Of a stretch of DNA of 64,000 nucleotides, positions 7,816 through 16,452 are shown in pieces; positions within the stretch are counted from its first letter, which is position 1; each line of letters opens with the position of its first letter. Position numbers and translations under genes: made by a program. Where the stretch lies: assembly GCF_026341035.1 (NCBI RefSeq), contig NZ_JAPEOQ010000002.1, positions 2,852,001 through 2,916,000 of the forward strand, written 5' to 3'. The notes beneath the pieces are model-generated. The model was not told the DNA's origin. It worked only from the letters and a program-made list of their open reading frames with translations, and ran no database searches. Source of the DNA: Streptomyces sp. NBC_01016 (GTDB lineage: Bacteria; Actinomycetota; Actinomycetes; Streptomycetales; Streptomycetaceae).

Positions 7816-8613
7816 TCACCGGCCCATGAACACCGGGTCCCGCTTCTCGAGGAACGCTTGCAGCCCCTCCGCAGCGTCGGCGGTCCCGGTCAGGTCGGCG
7901 ACGCCCTTCTCCTCGTGCTGCAAGGCCTCCTCGACGGGCAGTCCGTGTCCCTCGTCGACGACGCGCTTGAGCAGGGCGATGGCGGCCGTGGGCTGCGCGG
8001 CGAGGCGGCGGGCCCGCTCGGCGACCACCGCGTCGAACTCGGCTTGCTCCACCACGACATCGACAAGACCGAGCTCCAGGGCCCGCTCAGGCGTCAGCCC
8101 TTCCGCCTCGATCATCAGCCGCTTCGCCAGGTGGGGGCCGACGAGCCGCGGAAGCCGCTGGCTGCCACCGGCCCCCGGGAAGAGGCCGAGCCGCATCTCC
8201 GGGAAGCCGAACGTAGCCCCGGCCGACAGGATCCGCAGGTCGCAGGCGAGCGACAACTCGGCGCCGCCGCCCAGCGCGTGGCCGTTCATCGCCGCGACGA
8301 CCGGCTTGGGCGCCTGCTCGATCAGCCGCTGCACGTCGATCCAACGGCGCATCTTCGCCTGGTTGTCCGCCGACAGGTCCCGCATGACGGCGATGTCGGC
8401 GCCGGCGATGAAGAACCGTCCCGTGCCGGTGATGACGATGCAGCGCACCTCCGGGTCGGCGGCGAGGGGCTCCAGGGCCGTGAGGAACTCCTCGATCATC
8501 GCCGGGTTCACGGCGTTCGCCTTGGGCCGGTCGACGCGGATCGTGGCGACGGCGCCGTCGCGTGTCACGTGGAGTACGGAGTGCCCTACCTCGGTCATCC
8601 TCGCCTCGCTCAC
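7816..8613 (-). CDS. Enoyl-CoA hydratase (crotonase family)
   Basis: 265-residue crotonase. The oxyanion-hole loops are AGADIAVM (about 73) and NGHALGGGAEL (about 108). Both glutamates used by true hydratases are kept, in GGGAELSLACD and in FPEMRLGLFPGAGGSQRL. It is therefore predicted to add water across an enoyl-CoA double bond, as in side-chain beta-oxidation of an aryl-alkanoyl- or cinnamoyl-like CoA. The GTG start at 8613 overlaps the CoA-transferase stop (GTGA); the ATG at 8598, which has GAGGCGAGG before it, is an equally good start. It is co-transcribed after the fused CoA-transferase. Confidence 0.9.
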   Translation of the reverse strand: MSEARMTEVGHSVLHVTRDGAVATIRVDRPKANAVNPAMIEEFLTALEPLAADPEVRCIVITGTGRFFIAGADIAVMRDLSADNQAKMRRWIDVQRLIEQAPKPVVAAMNGHALGGGAELSLACDLRILSAGATFGFPEMRLGLFPGAGGSQRLPRLVGPHLAKRLMIEAEGLTPERALELGLVDVVVEQAEFDAVVAERARRLAAQPTAAIALLKRVVDEGHGLPVEEALQHEEKGVADLTGTADAAEGLQAFLEKRDPVFMGR

Positions 8614-10916
8614 TCGGTCACTCCCTCGGCGGTCAGCGCCGCCAGTTGTTCGTCGGTCAGGTGCAACAGCTCTCGCAGTACCTCGTGGGTGTGCTGGCCG
8701 AGGAGAGGCGCGGGCCGGGTGAGTTCGCCGGGTGTCGCGGCCAGCCGGGGCACGATTCCCTCGTGCGGGACCGGTCCGGTCAGAGGATGGTCGAGTACGG
8801 GGTAGAAGCCGCGCGCGGCGAGCTGCTCGTCGGCCTCGACGAGGTCCTGCCCGGTCGCCACGACCGCCGCCGCGACGCCCTCGGCCTGGAGCAGCTCGGC
8901 CAGCTTGTGCGCGTCATGCTGGCGGGTCCAGGTGGCGAGAGCGTCGTCGATCTCGTCCTCGCTCCGCCTGCGGGCGGTCAAGTCGCCGTCGGTGCAGGGA
9001 AGTTCGACGGTCCGAGTCAGAGCCTGCCACTGCGCTTCGTCGGTCACCGACACCGCCACCCACCGGTCGTCGCCGGCCGCCGGATACACGCCGTGCGGCA
9101 CGGCACGCGGCGACCGGTTCGGGAAGTCGGCGGTCCGTGGATCCGGCGCGCTGTCGCCCAGTACGGGTTCCAGGGCGGCCGGGCCCATCGTCGCGGCCAT
9201 CGCCTCGAGTTGGGACAGGTCGACGTGTCCGCCCTGCCCACGTGCCAGGAGGTCGAGCGTGGCGAGCACCGCGGAGTTGGCCGCGATCATGTCGCCGAGG
9301 CCGAAGGTGAGTCCCTGCGGCGGGCCGTCCGGGTCACGTGTCTCGCTGGACAGGCCGGACATCGCGGCGAGTGTGTCGGCGAACGTCACGGCGTTGCGCC
9401 AGGGCCCGGTCTGTCCGACGCCCGCCATCGACACGAGGATCACGTCCGGATTCAGCTCGCGCAGCGACGCGTAGTCCATGCCCCAGCGCGCGAGAACTCC
9501 CGGGCTGAAGTTCTCCACGACGACATCGCAGTGCGGCACCATCTCGCGCAGCAGGCGCCGGCCTTCGTCGGTCCGCAGGTTCAGGGCGACGCTGCGCTTG
9601 TTGCGGTTGAAGTTGAGGAAGTAGCCGCTGTCGTCCGGGTCGGAGCCGGGCCGCAGGTGCATCGAGGGTGCGAAACGCGTGGGGTCCTGGCGGTGCCGCG
9701 ACTCGACCTTGACGATGTCCGCGCCGTGCTCCCCGAACTGCTTGGTCACGTATGGACCGGCCAGCACCCAGGTCAGATCGAGGACCCGAATCCCTTCCAT
9801 GGCACGGGACTTGGGCCGTCCGCCGCCGTCAGGTACCTGGGTGTTCGTGTCACGGCGCCACAGCGGATCGCCCACCTCGTGGAGCGCGGGCAGAGCGACC
9901 GGCCGGGGGAGCGCCGCCCACGGAAAGCCGACGTCCTCGACGCCGCCGTCCGGAAGTCCCTCGCCGGTGACCGTGACCAGCGACTCGCGGGCGCGCAACT
10001 GCGGGTGGTCCGGCAGCCGCCCGGCCGGGACCACCTCCGCCCACGGCAGGGCGCGTTCCCGCGCCTCGGCGGCCAGTTCGGCGGCCGGTTGCCGAGCCGC
10101 GAACCGCTGCACCAGCTCGTCGACATGCGCGCGCTGGTCCCACCGGAACGCGGCGTCCTGCCAGCGCTCGTCGACGAGGTCACCGGCCTCGCCCCGCTCC
10201 GCCATCCACGCCAGCAGGTCCGTCCACATCCGGTTACTGCCCGAGTAGCCCCCGGCCACATAACCGTCCGCCGCCTTGAAGATCCGGTGCGCGACGTGCT
10301 CGTACACCCCTCCGTTGCGTACGGGGAAACGTCCGGCGTGGATCCACGCGAGGGCGGCGGTCTCCAGCGTGGCGGCGACGGCCTCCTGCGCCGAGACATC
10401 GACGAGTTGCGGGGTTCCCGACACGACGGCGAGCAGCGCCCCGATCGCCGCATGGGCTCCGGCGGTCTGTAGCGCCTGCTCGCGCGGTGGCGGCTTGGGC
10501 TGTCCGTCGGGGCGCCCGCCGAGCCATGTCATGCCGCCCGCCGACGCCAGCACCAGATCGTCGCCGACCCAGCCGCGGCGCGGCCCGGTGAGACCGAAGG
10601 GTGTCACCACCACATGCACGGCGTGCGGCCACCGCGAGGAACCGTCCTCGCGCAGGCCGCGCAACCGTGCCACGGGTCCGCTCTCCAGGACGACATCGGC
10701 GTCCGCCGCCAGTGCGTCGAGCTCCGCCGCGTCCCGTACCTGCGTCCAGCGCTTGCCCGCGTGCCAGTGCGTACGGGCCGCCGGGTCGAGGTCGTTGCCC
10801 GGCTCGATCCGTACGACGTCGGCGCCGATGCCGACGAGCAACCTGGCTCCCTGGAAGGCGAGTTCATCGGTCAGGTCGAGCACGCGCAGCGCTGTCGGGT
10901 CCGTGTCTGTTCGCAC
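8610..10916 (-). CDS. Double-domain CaiB/BaiF (class III) CoA-transferase
   Basis: Transfers CoA between carboxylic acids. At 768 residues it is twice the usual size and contains two head-to-tail CaiB/BaiF modules. Module 1 covers about 1-370 (RVLDLTDELAFQGARLL... at the start, GDDLVLASAGGM in place of the active-site region). Module 2 covers about 380-768 and is the more canonical (IRVLDLTWVLAGPYVTKQFGEHGADIVKVE, NRNKRSVALNL, GLGDMIAANSA with the expected catalytic Asp). Module 1 looks degenerate, so it may be structural, since class III enzymes normally form interlocked dimers. Two adjacent GTG codons can start it; the one at 10916 is better spaced from GGAGGAG. An operator palindrome lies 80-96 bp upstream, and it is translationally coupled to the crotonase. 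Confidence 0.87.
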   Translation of the reverse strand: MRTDTDPTALRVLDLTDELAFQGARLLVGIGADVVRIEPGNDLDPAARTHWHAGKRWTQVRDAAELDALAADADVVLESGPVARLRGLREDGSSRWPHAVHVVVTPFGLTGPRRGWVGDDLVLASAGGMTWLGGRPDGQPKPPPREQALQTAGAHAAIGALLAVVSGTPQLVDVSAQEAVAATLETAALAWIHAGRFPVRNGGVYEHVAHRIFKAADGYVAGGYSGSNRMWTDLLAWMAERGEAGDLVDERWQDAAFRWDQRAHVDELVQRFAARQPAAELAAEARERALPWAEVVPAGRLPDHPQLRARESLVTVTGEGLPDGGVEDVGFPWAALPRPVALPALHEVGDPLWRRDTNTQVPDGGGRPKSRAMEGIRVLDLTWVLAGPYVTKQFGEHGADIVKVESRHRQDPTRFAPSMHLRPGSDPDDSGYFLNFNRNKRSVALNLRTDEGRRLLREMVPHCDVVVENFSPGVLARWGMDYASLRELNPDVILVSMAGVGQTGPWRNAVTFADTLAAMSGLSSETRDPDGPPQGLTFGLGDMIAANSAVLATLDLLARGQGGHVDLSQLEAMAATMGPAALEPVLGDSAPDPRTADFPNRSPRAVPHGVYPAAGDDRWVAVSVTDEAQWQALTRTVELPCTDGDLTARRRSEDEIDDALATWTRQHDAHKLAELLQAEGVAAAVVATGQDLVEADEQLAARGFYPVLDHPLTGPVPHEGIVPRLAATPGELTRPAPLLGQHTHEVLRELLHLTDEQLAALTAEGVTE

Positions 10917-10995
10917 CACGGCTCCTCCCCATACGTGTCCGCAGCCTTTGCGGAACTTCACGATCACCGGGGGCGGGGAGGCGGGCCACCGGGGT

Positions 10996-11012
10996 GTTCT
11001 GCTGACCGGACC
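10996..11012. promoter_or_regulatory. IclR-type operator palindrome upstream of CoA-transferase
   Basis: GTTCTG-CTGAC-CGGACC, a member of the recurring palindrome family, 80-96 bp before the CoA-transferase start and just after the IclR gene's stop. Confidence 0.55.
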
Positions 11013-11031
11013 GGGGTCCCGCGGCGAGTGC

Positions 11032-11874
11032 TCAGCTCGCGGCGGCGCGGGCGGGACGCACGCCGGCCGGCCTCGGTACGACCGCCGGTCGATCCATGTC
11101 GTACGACGTCTTCCGCGCCACACCGCGTTCGATGCTCTCGGCCGTGGCCCGCAGCGTCGCGAGGTGCCGGTCCACCGACACCTGCGCGACCGGCGCCGTG
11201 ATCGAGAGCGCCGCGTGCGCCGACCCAGGCACGGCCACCGGCACCGCGAGGCTGGCGTACCCGGGCCTGACCCCCTCGACCTCCAGGGCGTACCCCTGAC
11301 GGGACACCGTGGACAGGCGCCGCATCAGCACCTCGGGGTCCGCCACGGTGCGAGGTGTCATCACGGGAAGACCGCCGAGGGCGAGGGCCGCCACCAGTTC
11401 GGGCCCGTCGGGCGCCAGGGCGAGCAGCAGGTGACCGGTCGCGGTGCACGAGGCGGGCAGTCGGCCGCCGACCTGCGAGTGGGTGAGCACATTGGCCTCA
11501 CCCGCGATCTTCTCCAGGAACAGGACATGGCTCCCGTCGAGGACCGCGAGGTGCACGGCGGCGTGACTCCGTGTGAACAGGTCCGCCATCAGCGGGCGCG
11601 CGACGGAGCGCAGCACCGAGGAGGCGGGCACCCGCTGCCCCAGGTGGAAGAGCCTGATGCCGAGCTCGTACGTCTCGCCGTGCCGGTCGAGGAGCCCCCA
11701 CTGCACCAGCTCCCGGGCGAGGCGGTACGCCGACGCCTTGGGCACACCGGACCGACGGCTGAGCTCGCTCAGCCGCAGCCGGTCCGCCCCCGACTCGAAC
11801 GCGGCGAGCAGCAGCTGCGCCTTGCCCAGTACGGAATTGCGCAGCAGGACATCCTCTTCGGCGTACGACCCCAT
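11032..11874 (-). CDS. IclR-family transcriptional regulator (candidate regulon master)
   Basis: 280-residue IclR regulator. The N-terminal winged HTH is at about 15-65 (LRLSELSRRSGVPKASAYRLARELVQWGLLDR) and is followed by the GAF-like effector domain, with recognisable GGRLPASCTATGHLLLA and EVEGVRPGYASLAVPV segments. The ATG at 11874 is chosen; a longer in-frame version would read through a TGCAACA palindrome and is unlikely. It sits at the centre of the catabolic region, and GTTCG-N5-CGAAC-like palindromes, the spacing known for IclR proteins such as PobR/PcaR, precede most surrounding transcription units. It is therefore the best candidate to control them, which is inference. The effector is unknown; an aromatic acid or its CoA ester is plausible. 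Confidence 0.9.
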   Translation of the reverse strand: MGSYAEEDVLLRNSVLGKAQLLLAAFESGADRLRLSELSRRSGVPKASAYRLARELVQWGLLDRHGETYELGIRLFHLGQRVPASSVLRSVARPLMADLFTRSHAAVHLAVLDGSHVLFLEKIAGEANVLTHSQVGGRLPASCTATGHLLLALAPDGPELVAALALGGLPVMTPRTVADPEVLMRRLSTVSRQGYALEVEGVRPGYASLAVPVAVPGSAHAALSITAPVAQVSVDRHLATLRATAESIERGVARKTSYDMDRPAVVPRPAGVRPARAAAS

Positions 11875-11920
11875 CAGCAGACCCCTTACGTCCTCACATG
11901 GCGGTACAAGCCATTTGAAG

Positions 11921-11940
11921 TGCAACAACGCCATGTTGCA
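11921..11940. promoter_or_regulatory. Palindrome upstream of the IclR gene
   Basis: Perfect inverted repeat TGCAACA-N6-TGTTGCA, 47-66 bp before the IclR start and between that gene and the MHS transporter stop. It differs from the GGTCCG motif, so it may be the site for autoregulation or for a different regulator. Confidence 0.6.
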
Positions 11941-11962
11941 TAGAGGGAACGGGGTGTAAACA

Positions 11963-13315
11963 TCAGGCAACAGGTGTGTCGACGTCCTCCTCGGCCCGGT
12001 CGGTGCCCCGCCCGTCGGACTCCGTGTCCCCTTGTGCCTTGGGCACGTGCGCGAAGAAGACCAGTGCCACCAACGTGACGACGGCCATCCCCATGGTGAG
12101 AAGTGCCACCGGCAGGAAGTGTCCCGTGGCGGCCAGCAGCGCCGTGGCCACCACCGGCGACAGACCGCCTGCGATCGCCGACGACAGCTCGTGACCGAGG
12201 GCCATCCCCGAGTAGCGGGTGCTGGTGCTGAACAGCTCGGAGAAGTACGAGGGCTGCACCCCGATCATCGCGGCGATGGCGATGTGCCCGACGATGAACG
12301 CCGCCCACACCGCGGCCGGTTGGCCCGTGTCCATGAGTAGGAAGAAGGGTGCCGCCCACAGCAGCATGCCGGTGGCCCCGGCCAGATAGACGGGCCGCCT
12401 GCCCACCTTGTCGGAGAGCCGGCCGAAGACGACCATCATCGCCGAGTCCACCAGCATCCCGACGATCCCGGCCCAGAGCAGGACGGTCGACGAGATCCCC
12501 ACGTGTGCCCCGTACACGAGGGAGAAGGACATGAAGATGTAGCTGGCGCCGCTGTCGGCGAAGCGCAGTGCCATCGCGAACAGCACCTGGCGCGGGTGGC
12601 GCCGCAGCACCTCGCGCAGCGGCGAATGAGGTGTGCTCTTCGCGTCCGTGGTGTCTGCCTCGAAGCTGTCCGTCTCGCCGAGGTTGCGGCGGATGTAGAT
12701 GCCGACCACGAAGATGACCGCGCTGGCCAGGAACGGGAGCCGCCAGCCCCAGGCGAGGAAGCCGTCCCCCGACACCTGCTCCGCGATCCACAGTGCCAGC
12801 GCCGACAGGACGAAGCCCAGGCCCATGCCGCAGGAGCTGAACGAGGCGAGGAATCCACGGCGTTCGGCGGGCACGTTCTCGGTGATGATGAGCACGCCGC
12901 CGCCCCACTCGCCGCCGGCCGCCATGCCCTGGAGCAGCCGGAGCAGCACGAGGAGCACCGGGGAGAGCAGACCGGCCGTGGAGTACGCGGGCAGCAGCCC
13001 CATGCAGAAGGTGGCGGCGCCCATCAGCGAGAGCGTCCCCATGAGGGCGGCCTTGCGCCCGCGCCGGTCACCGATGTGCCCGAAGATCAGGCCCCCGACG
13101 GGCCGGGCGGCGAACCCCACCGCGTGCCCCGCCAGGGCCGCGATGGTGCCGAGCAGCGGATGCCCGCCGGAGGGGAAGAAGACCTGGCCGAGGACCAGTG
13201 CGGCGGCGGTGGTGTAGAGGAAGAAGTCGTACCACTCCATCATGTTGCCGGCGACGGACGCGATGACCACGCGTCGCGTCGCGGACGGGTCCTCGGTCGT
13301 GCTCTTGCGGGTCAT
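11963..13315 (-). CDS. MFS transporter, metabolite:H+ symporter (MHS) family
   Basis: 450-residue, 12-helix inner-membrane symporter. The MEWYDFFLY signature at the start of helix 1 (residue about 26), the FGHIGDRRGRK loop 2-3 motif and the RLLQGMAAGGEWGG helix-4 motif place it in the MHS branch (ShiA/KgtP/ProP relatives), which imports carboxylates and aromatic acids with protons. The ATG at 13315 is the first codon of the conserved part; upstream in-frame sequence belongs to the divergent promoter region. It is divergent from the ABC importer and upstream of the IclR gene, so the region encodes two import routes. The C-terminal 35 residues are acidic and hydrophilic. Confidence 0.9.
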   Translation of the reverse strand: MTRKSTTEDPSATRRVVIASVAGNMMEWYDFFLYTTAAALVLGQVFFPSGGHPLLGTIAALAGHAVGFAARPVGGLIFGHIGDRRGRKAALMGTLSLMGAATFCMGLLPAYSTAGLLSPVLLVLLRLLQGMAAGGEWGGGVLIITENVPAERRGFLASFSSCGMGLGFVLSALALWIAEQVSGDGFLAWGWRLPFLASAVIFVVGIYIRRNLGETDSFEADTTDAKSTPHSPLREVLRRHPRQVLFAMALRFADSGASYIFMSFSLVYGAHVGISSTVLLWAGIVGMLVDSAMMVVFGRLSDKVGRRPVYLAGATGMLLWAAPFFLLMDTGQPAAVWAAFIVGHIAIAAMIGVQPSYFSELFSTSTRYSGMALGHELSSAIAGGLSPVVATALLAATGHFLPVALLTMGMAVVTLVALVFFAHVPKAQGDTESDGRGTDRAEEDVDTPVA

Positions 13316-13482
13316 ATGTGCTCCTTGCCGTTCGACCCTGAAGATCGGTGGAGCGTACGAACGGCCCGGAGCGGCCTCAATCGGGTCGGTCCGCCAGGCG
13401 AGACACCGCGCTTCTCGCGGGCCCTGCGGGCTGCCAGCGTGCCGCCACCTCGACAGCACTTCGACCCCGGAGGTCGTATCCG

Positions 13483-14469
13483 ATGTCCCGGAACCACCGC
13501 ACTGTAGGGCGCCCGGCGGCCGCCCTCCTCACCCTGCTCGCACTCCTCCTCGCGACCGCCTGCGGCGCGGGCACCACCGATTCGGCGGGAACCGCGGGCG
13601 GCGGCAGCCCGACCGTACGCATCGCGCTCGGCGTCGACGCCTCGTACGCCCCGCTGTATCTCGCCGCGCAGCGCGGCATGTTCGAGAAGGCCGGCCTCGA
13701 CGTGAAGCTGGTGAAGGTGGAGGGCGGCCCCGCCGCCGCGCAGGCGGTCACGGCCGGCACCGCGCAGATCTCTGCCAACGCCGACTCCACCGCGCTCCCG
13801 CAGATGGTGAGCAACCCGCGACTGCGCGCCCTGGGCGCCTTCCAGTCCTCGGGCCGCTACCTCAAGGTGGTGCTGCGCAAGGGCATCACCTCGCCGCGCG
13901 AGATCAGGACGATGGCCTCGATCCAGGGCATCGGCCTGTACGCCACCCACGAGTACCTGCGCCACCACGACATCGACCCTGACTCGGTGAAGATCCAGCA
14001 GAGCGCGCCGCAGGAGATCCCCACCATGCTGGAGCGCGGTGACATCGACGGCTACATCCTCTTCGACCCCTGGGTGAGCAAGGGTGTCGCGGCGGGCGGC
14101 CATCTCGCAGGCACCATCGGCGACTTCGGTGTCACCTACGTGCAGTGGCTGCTCGCGGACGAGAAGTGGCTGAAGGGGAACCGGGACCTCGCCGGGAAGG
14201 TGTTCAAGGTGGTCGCGGAGGCCGACCGGATCGTGACGAAGGACCCGCACGAGGGCGCACTCGGGGCCCACGAGCAGGCCCAACTGCCGGTCGTCGCAAC
14301 GGAGAAGGCCATCGGCGAGATCTCCTTCAAGTCCCGTGCCCTGACCTCGGCCGATGTCACCTCCTCGCGCCGGATCGTGGACTTCCTGCGCGAGCAGAAC
14401 CTCATCAAGAGCGCACCCGACCTCAACTCGGTGCTGCTGCGCGGCTGGTACGACCGGTACGCCCGGTGA
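13483..14469 (+). CDS. ABC transporter substrate-binding lipoprotein, SsuA/TauA/NMT1-like (first copy)
   Basis: 328-residue periplasmic-type binding lipoprotein. It has a signal peptide with the lipobox LLATAC (lipidated Cys at about residue 28) followed by the SsuA/TauA/ThiY fold. The domain start IALGVDASYAPLYLAAQRGMF is typical, where the ligand pocket is lined by SYAP and the 'NADSTALPQMVSN' loop. The ATG at 13483 has GGAGG 10 bp upstream. It is first gene of an importer operon whose second gene is a paralogous binding protein. Relatives bind sulfonates, nitrate, pyrimidine precursors or aromatic acids such as phthalate; the catabolic setting favours an aromatic or organic acid, but the ligand is not readable from sequence. 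Confidence 0.88.
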   Translation: MSRNHRTVGRPAAALLTLLALLLATACGAGTTDSAGTAGGGSPTVRIALGVDASYAPLYLAAQRGMFEKAGLDVKLVKVEGGPAAAQAVTAGTAQISANADSTALPQMVSNPRLRALGAFQSSGRYLKVVLRKGITSPREIRTMASIQGIGLYATHEYLRHHDIDPDSVKIQQSAPQEIPTMLERGDIDGYILFDPWVSKGVAAGGHLAGTIGDFGVTYVQWLLADEKWLKGNRDLAGKVFKVVAEADRIVTKDPHEGALGAHEQAQLPVVATEKAIGEISFKSRALTSADVTSSRRIVDFLREQNLIKSAPDLNSVLLRGWYDRYAR

Positions 14470-14496
14470 CCTGGGCCGACGCACCATTCCCCGGCC

Positions 14497-14513
14497 GTCC
14501 CGCTGAGCGGACC
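14497..14513. promoter_or_regulatory. IclR-type operator between the two binding-protein genes
   Basis: GTCCCG-CTGAG-CGGACC; the inner CCG-N5-CGG is perfect. It lies 28 bp after the first binding-protein gene and 98 bp before the second, so the second binding protein may have its own regulated promoter. A weaker match, GGTCCG-CCAGG-CGAGAC, is at 13388-13404 before the first. Confidence 0.5.
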
Positions 14514-14611
14514 GCCACACATGCCCCGGCCCGCCGCCGCACAGTAACGTGCGCCAACTCGCGAGCCAGCACCCCGATGACCTGCCGAAAAGCGTCCACC
14601 CCGAGGTGACC

Positions 14612-15619
14612 ATGCAGACAGCGTCCCGCCCGATTCAGCGCATCACCGGCTCCGCTTTCCTCACCGCCGCACTGCTGGCGGTGACCGCGTGCGGAGCGGG
14701 CACCACCGACGCCGGGTCCGGGCCGGGCTCCGGCGACAAGGCGGCCGGCCCCCGGATACGTATCGCGGTCGGTGTCGACGCCTCGTACGCTCCGTTCTTC
14801 GTGGCCGACGCCGAGGGGCTGTGGGCCAAGCACGGAGTGAACGTCGACCTCGTCCAGTTCGCCAAGGGCGGGGAAGGTGTCGACGCCCTCTCCGCCGGAC
14901 AGGTCCAGATGGCCGGGAACTCCGACGCCACCACCATCGGCCTGCTCGGCCAGAACCCGGACCTGAGATCGCTCCTCGTGTACGAGAACTCGGGGCGGTA
15001 CCTCAAGGTCGTCCTGGGCCCCCACGTGAAATCGCCCGACAAGATCCGGAAGATGGCCGTGGTCCCGGGCCTGTCCGAGCTGGCCGCCACACGGTTCCTC
15101 GAGTCCAAGGGCATCAAGCCCGGCTCGGTCGACCTCGTCACCTCCGATCCCGCCGAGATCCCGGCCCTCACCAAGAAGGGCGACGTCGACGCGTACGTCC
15201 TGTGGGAGCCCTGGCCGGCCAAGGGCAAGGAGCTGGGCGAGCGGATCCTGGAGACCACCGGCGACTACGGCCTCAGCTACCAGCACTGGCTGTTGTCGAC
15301 CTCCCCCTGGCTGAAGGACCACAAGGGCACCGCCGCCAAGGTCGCCGCGGCCCTCGCGGACGCGGCCAAGAAAACGGAGAGCGACCCGGACGCCGCGGCG
15401 AAGGCCACCAAGGACGCCGCGAAGATCCCCACCGCCCAGACCCTGAACGCGGTGAAGGAGATCGACTTCGGCGTCCGCGACTTCACCACGAAGGACCTGA
15501 AGGGCTACGACGACACGGCCTCCTTCTACCTCGACACCGGCAAGCTCAAGGCCCGCCCCGACGTGCGCGGCGCCGTCCAGCACGGCTGGCTTCCCGACAA
15601 CACGAAGGAATCCCGATGA
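14612..15619 (+). CDS. ABC transporter substrate-binding lipoprotein (second, paralogous copy)
   Basis: 335-residue lipoprotein paralogous to the preceding gene. It has a signal peptide with lipobox LAVTAC, the same GAGTTDA linker and the same IAVGVDASYAPFFVADAEGLW domain start. The NSDATTIGLLGQN loop corresponds to NADSTALPQMVSN in copy 1, and ENSGRYLKVVLGP to QSSGRYLKVVLRK. The pocket residues around SYAP-F/L and the C-terminal half differ, so the two may bind different but related ligands while sharing one permease and ATPase. The ATG at 14612 has GAGG before it. The stop overlaps the ATPase start (ATGA), which couples this copy, not the first, to the transporter core. Confidence 0.88.
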   Translation: MQTASRPIQRITGSAFLTAALLAVTACGAGTTDAGSGPGSGDKAAGPRIRIAVGVDASYAPFFVADAEGLWAKHGVNVDLVQFAKGGEGVDALSAGQVQMAGNSDATTIGLLGQNPDLRSLLVYENSGRYLKVVLGPHVKSPDKIRKMAVVPGLSELAATRFLESKGIKPGSVDLVTSDPAEIPALTKKGDVDAYVLWEPWPAKGKELGERILETTGDYGLSYQHWLLSTSPWLKDHKGTAAKVAAALADAAKKTESDPDAAAKATKDAAKIPTAQTLNAVKEIDFGVRDFTTKDLKGYDDTASFYLDTGKLKARPDVRGAVQHGWLPDNTKESR

Positions 15620-16452
15620 CCAAGGTGATCGAGAAGTCCACGGCCACGGGAGCGGCCCTGCGGGCCGAACGCGCCGGGATCTCCTTCGGCGACTTCCAGG
15701 CCGTCCGGAACATCGACCTCGACATCCCGGCCGGTGAATTCCTCTGCCTGCTGGGCCCGAGCGGCTGCGGGAAGTCCACGCTGCTGTCGGCGATGGCCGG
15801 ATTCATCCAGGTCAGCGAGGGCACGCTGACCGCCGACGGCGCTCCCATCGGCGGCCCGGACCCCGAACTGGGCATGGTGTTCCAGAGCAGCGAGGCCCTC
15901 TTCGACTGGCTGACGGTGAAGCAGAACGTCACCTTCGGGCCCCGCATGCGCGGCCGTTCCCGAGCCGAACAGGACAAGGTGGCCGACGAGTTCCTCGGCC
16001 TGGTCGGGCTGCGCCACTGCGCGGACCGCTACCCCGGCCAGCTCAGCGGCGGCATGCGCCAGCGCGTCCAGATCGCGCGGGTCCTCGCCAACGAACCCGG
16101 CGTCGTCCTCATGGACGAACCCTTCGGCGCGCTCGACGCGCAGACCCGGCAGGTGCTGCAACAGGAGACGGCCCGCATCTGGCGGGCGTCCGGCTGCACC
16201 GTCGTCTTCGTCACGCACGACATCGACGAGGCGATCCTGCTCGCCGACCGCATCGCCGTGATGACGGCGGGCCCGGCGGCCTCGATCAAGTCCCTGTACA
16301 CGGTCGACCTGCCGCGCCCCCGCGACGAGTCCGACCCCGCCGCCGTACGCCTGCGCCACAAGCTGCGCGACGACATCGGAGAAGAGGTCCGCAAGGCCAT
16401 GCGCGACCAAGGGCTCGACGACCAGCTCGACGGAGAGGCGAAGGGCGCATGA
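15616..16452 (+). CDS. ABC transporter ATP-binding protein, SsuB/TauB type
   Basis: 278-residue nucleotide-binding subunit. Walker A is LGPSGCGKSTLL at about residue 46, the Q-loop is VFQSSEALFDWLT, the signature is LSGGMRQRVQIAR at about 137, Walker B is VVLMDEPFGALD, and the H-loop is FVTHDIDEA. The DIDEAILLADRI pattern is typical of the nitrate/sulfonate/taurine family. It overlaps the upstream binding-protein stop and the downstream permease start by ATGA, so the three are translationally coupled. Confidence 0.93.
   Translation: MTKVIEKSTATGAALRAERAGISFGDFQAVRNIDLDIPAGEFLCLLGPSGCGKSTLLSAMAGFIQVSEGTLTADGAPIGGPDPELGMVFQSSEALFDWLTVKQNVTFGPRMRGRSRAEQDKVADEFLGLVGLRHCADRYPGQLSGGMRQRVQIARVLANEPGVVLMDEPFGALDAQTRQVLQQETARIWRASGCTVVFVTHDIDEAILLADRIAVMTAGPAASIKSLYTVDLPRPRDESDPAAVRLRHKLRDDIGEEVRKAMRDQGLDDQLDGEAKGA

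Noticed and set aside
13316..13482. Cysteine-type leader peptide or riboswitch before the SsuA-like operon
   Set aside because: Actinobacterial sulfur operons often have a short RHVDL-type leader ORF; none is readable here and no conserved riboswitch core is evident.
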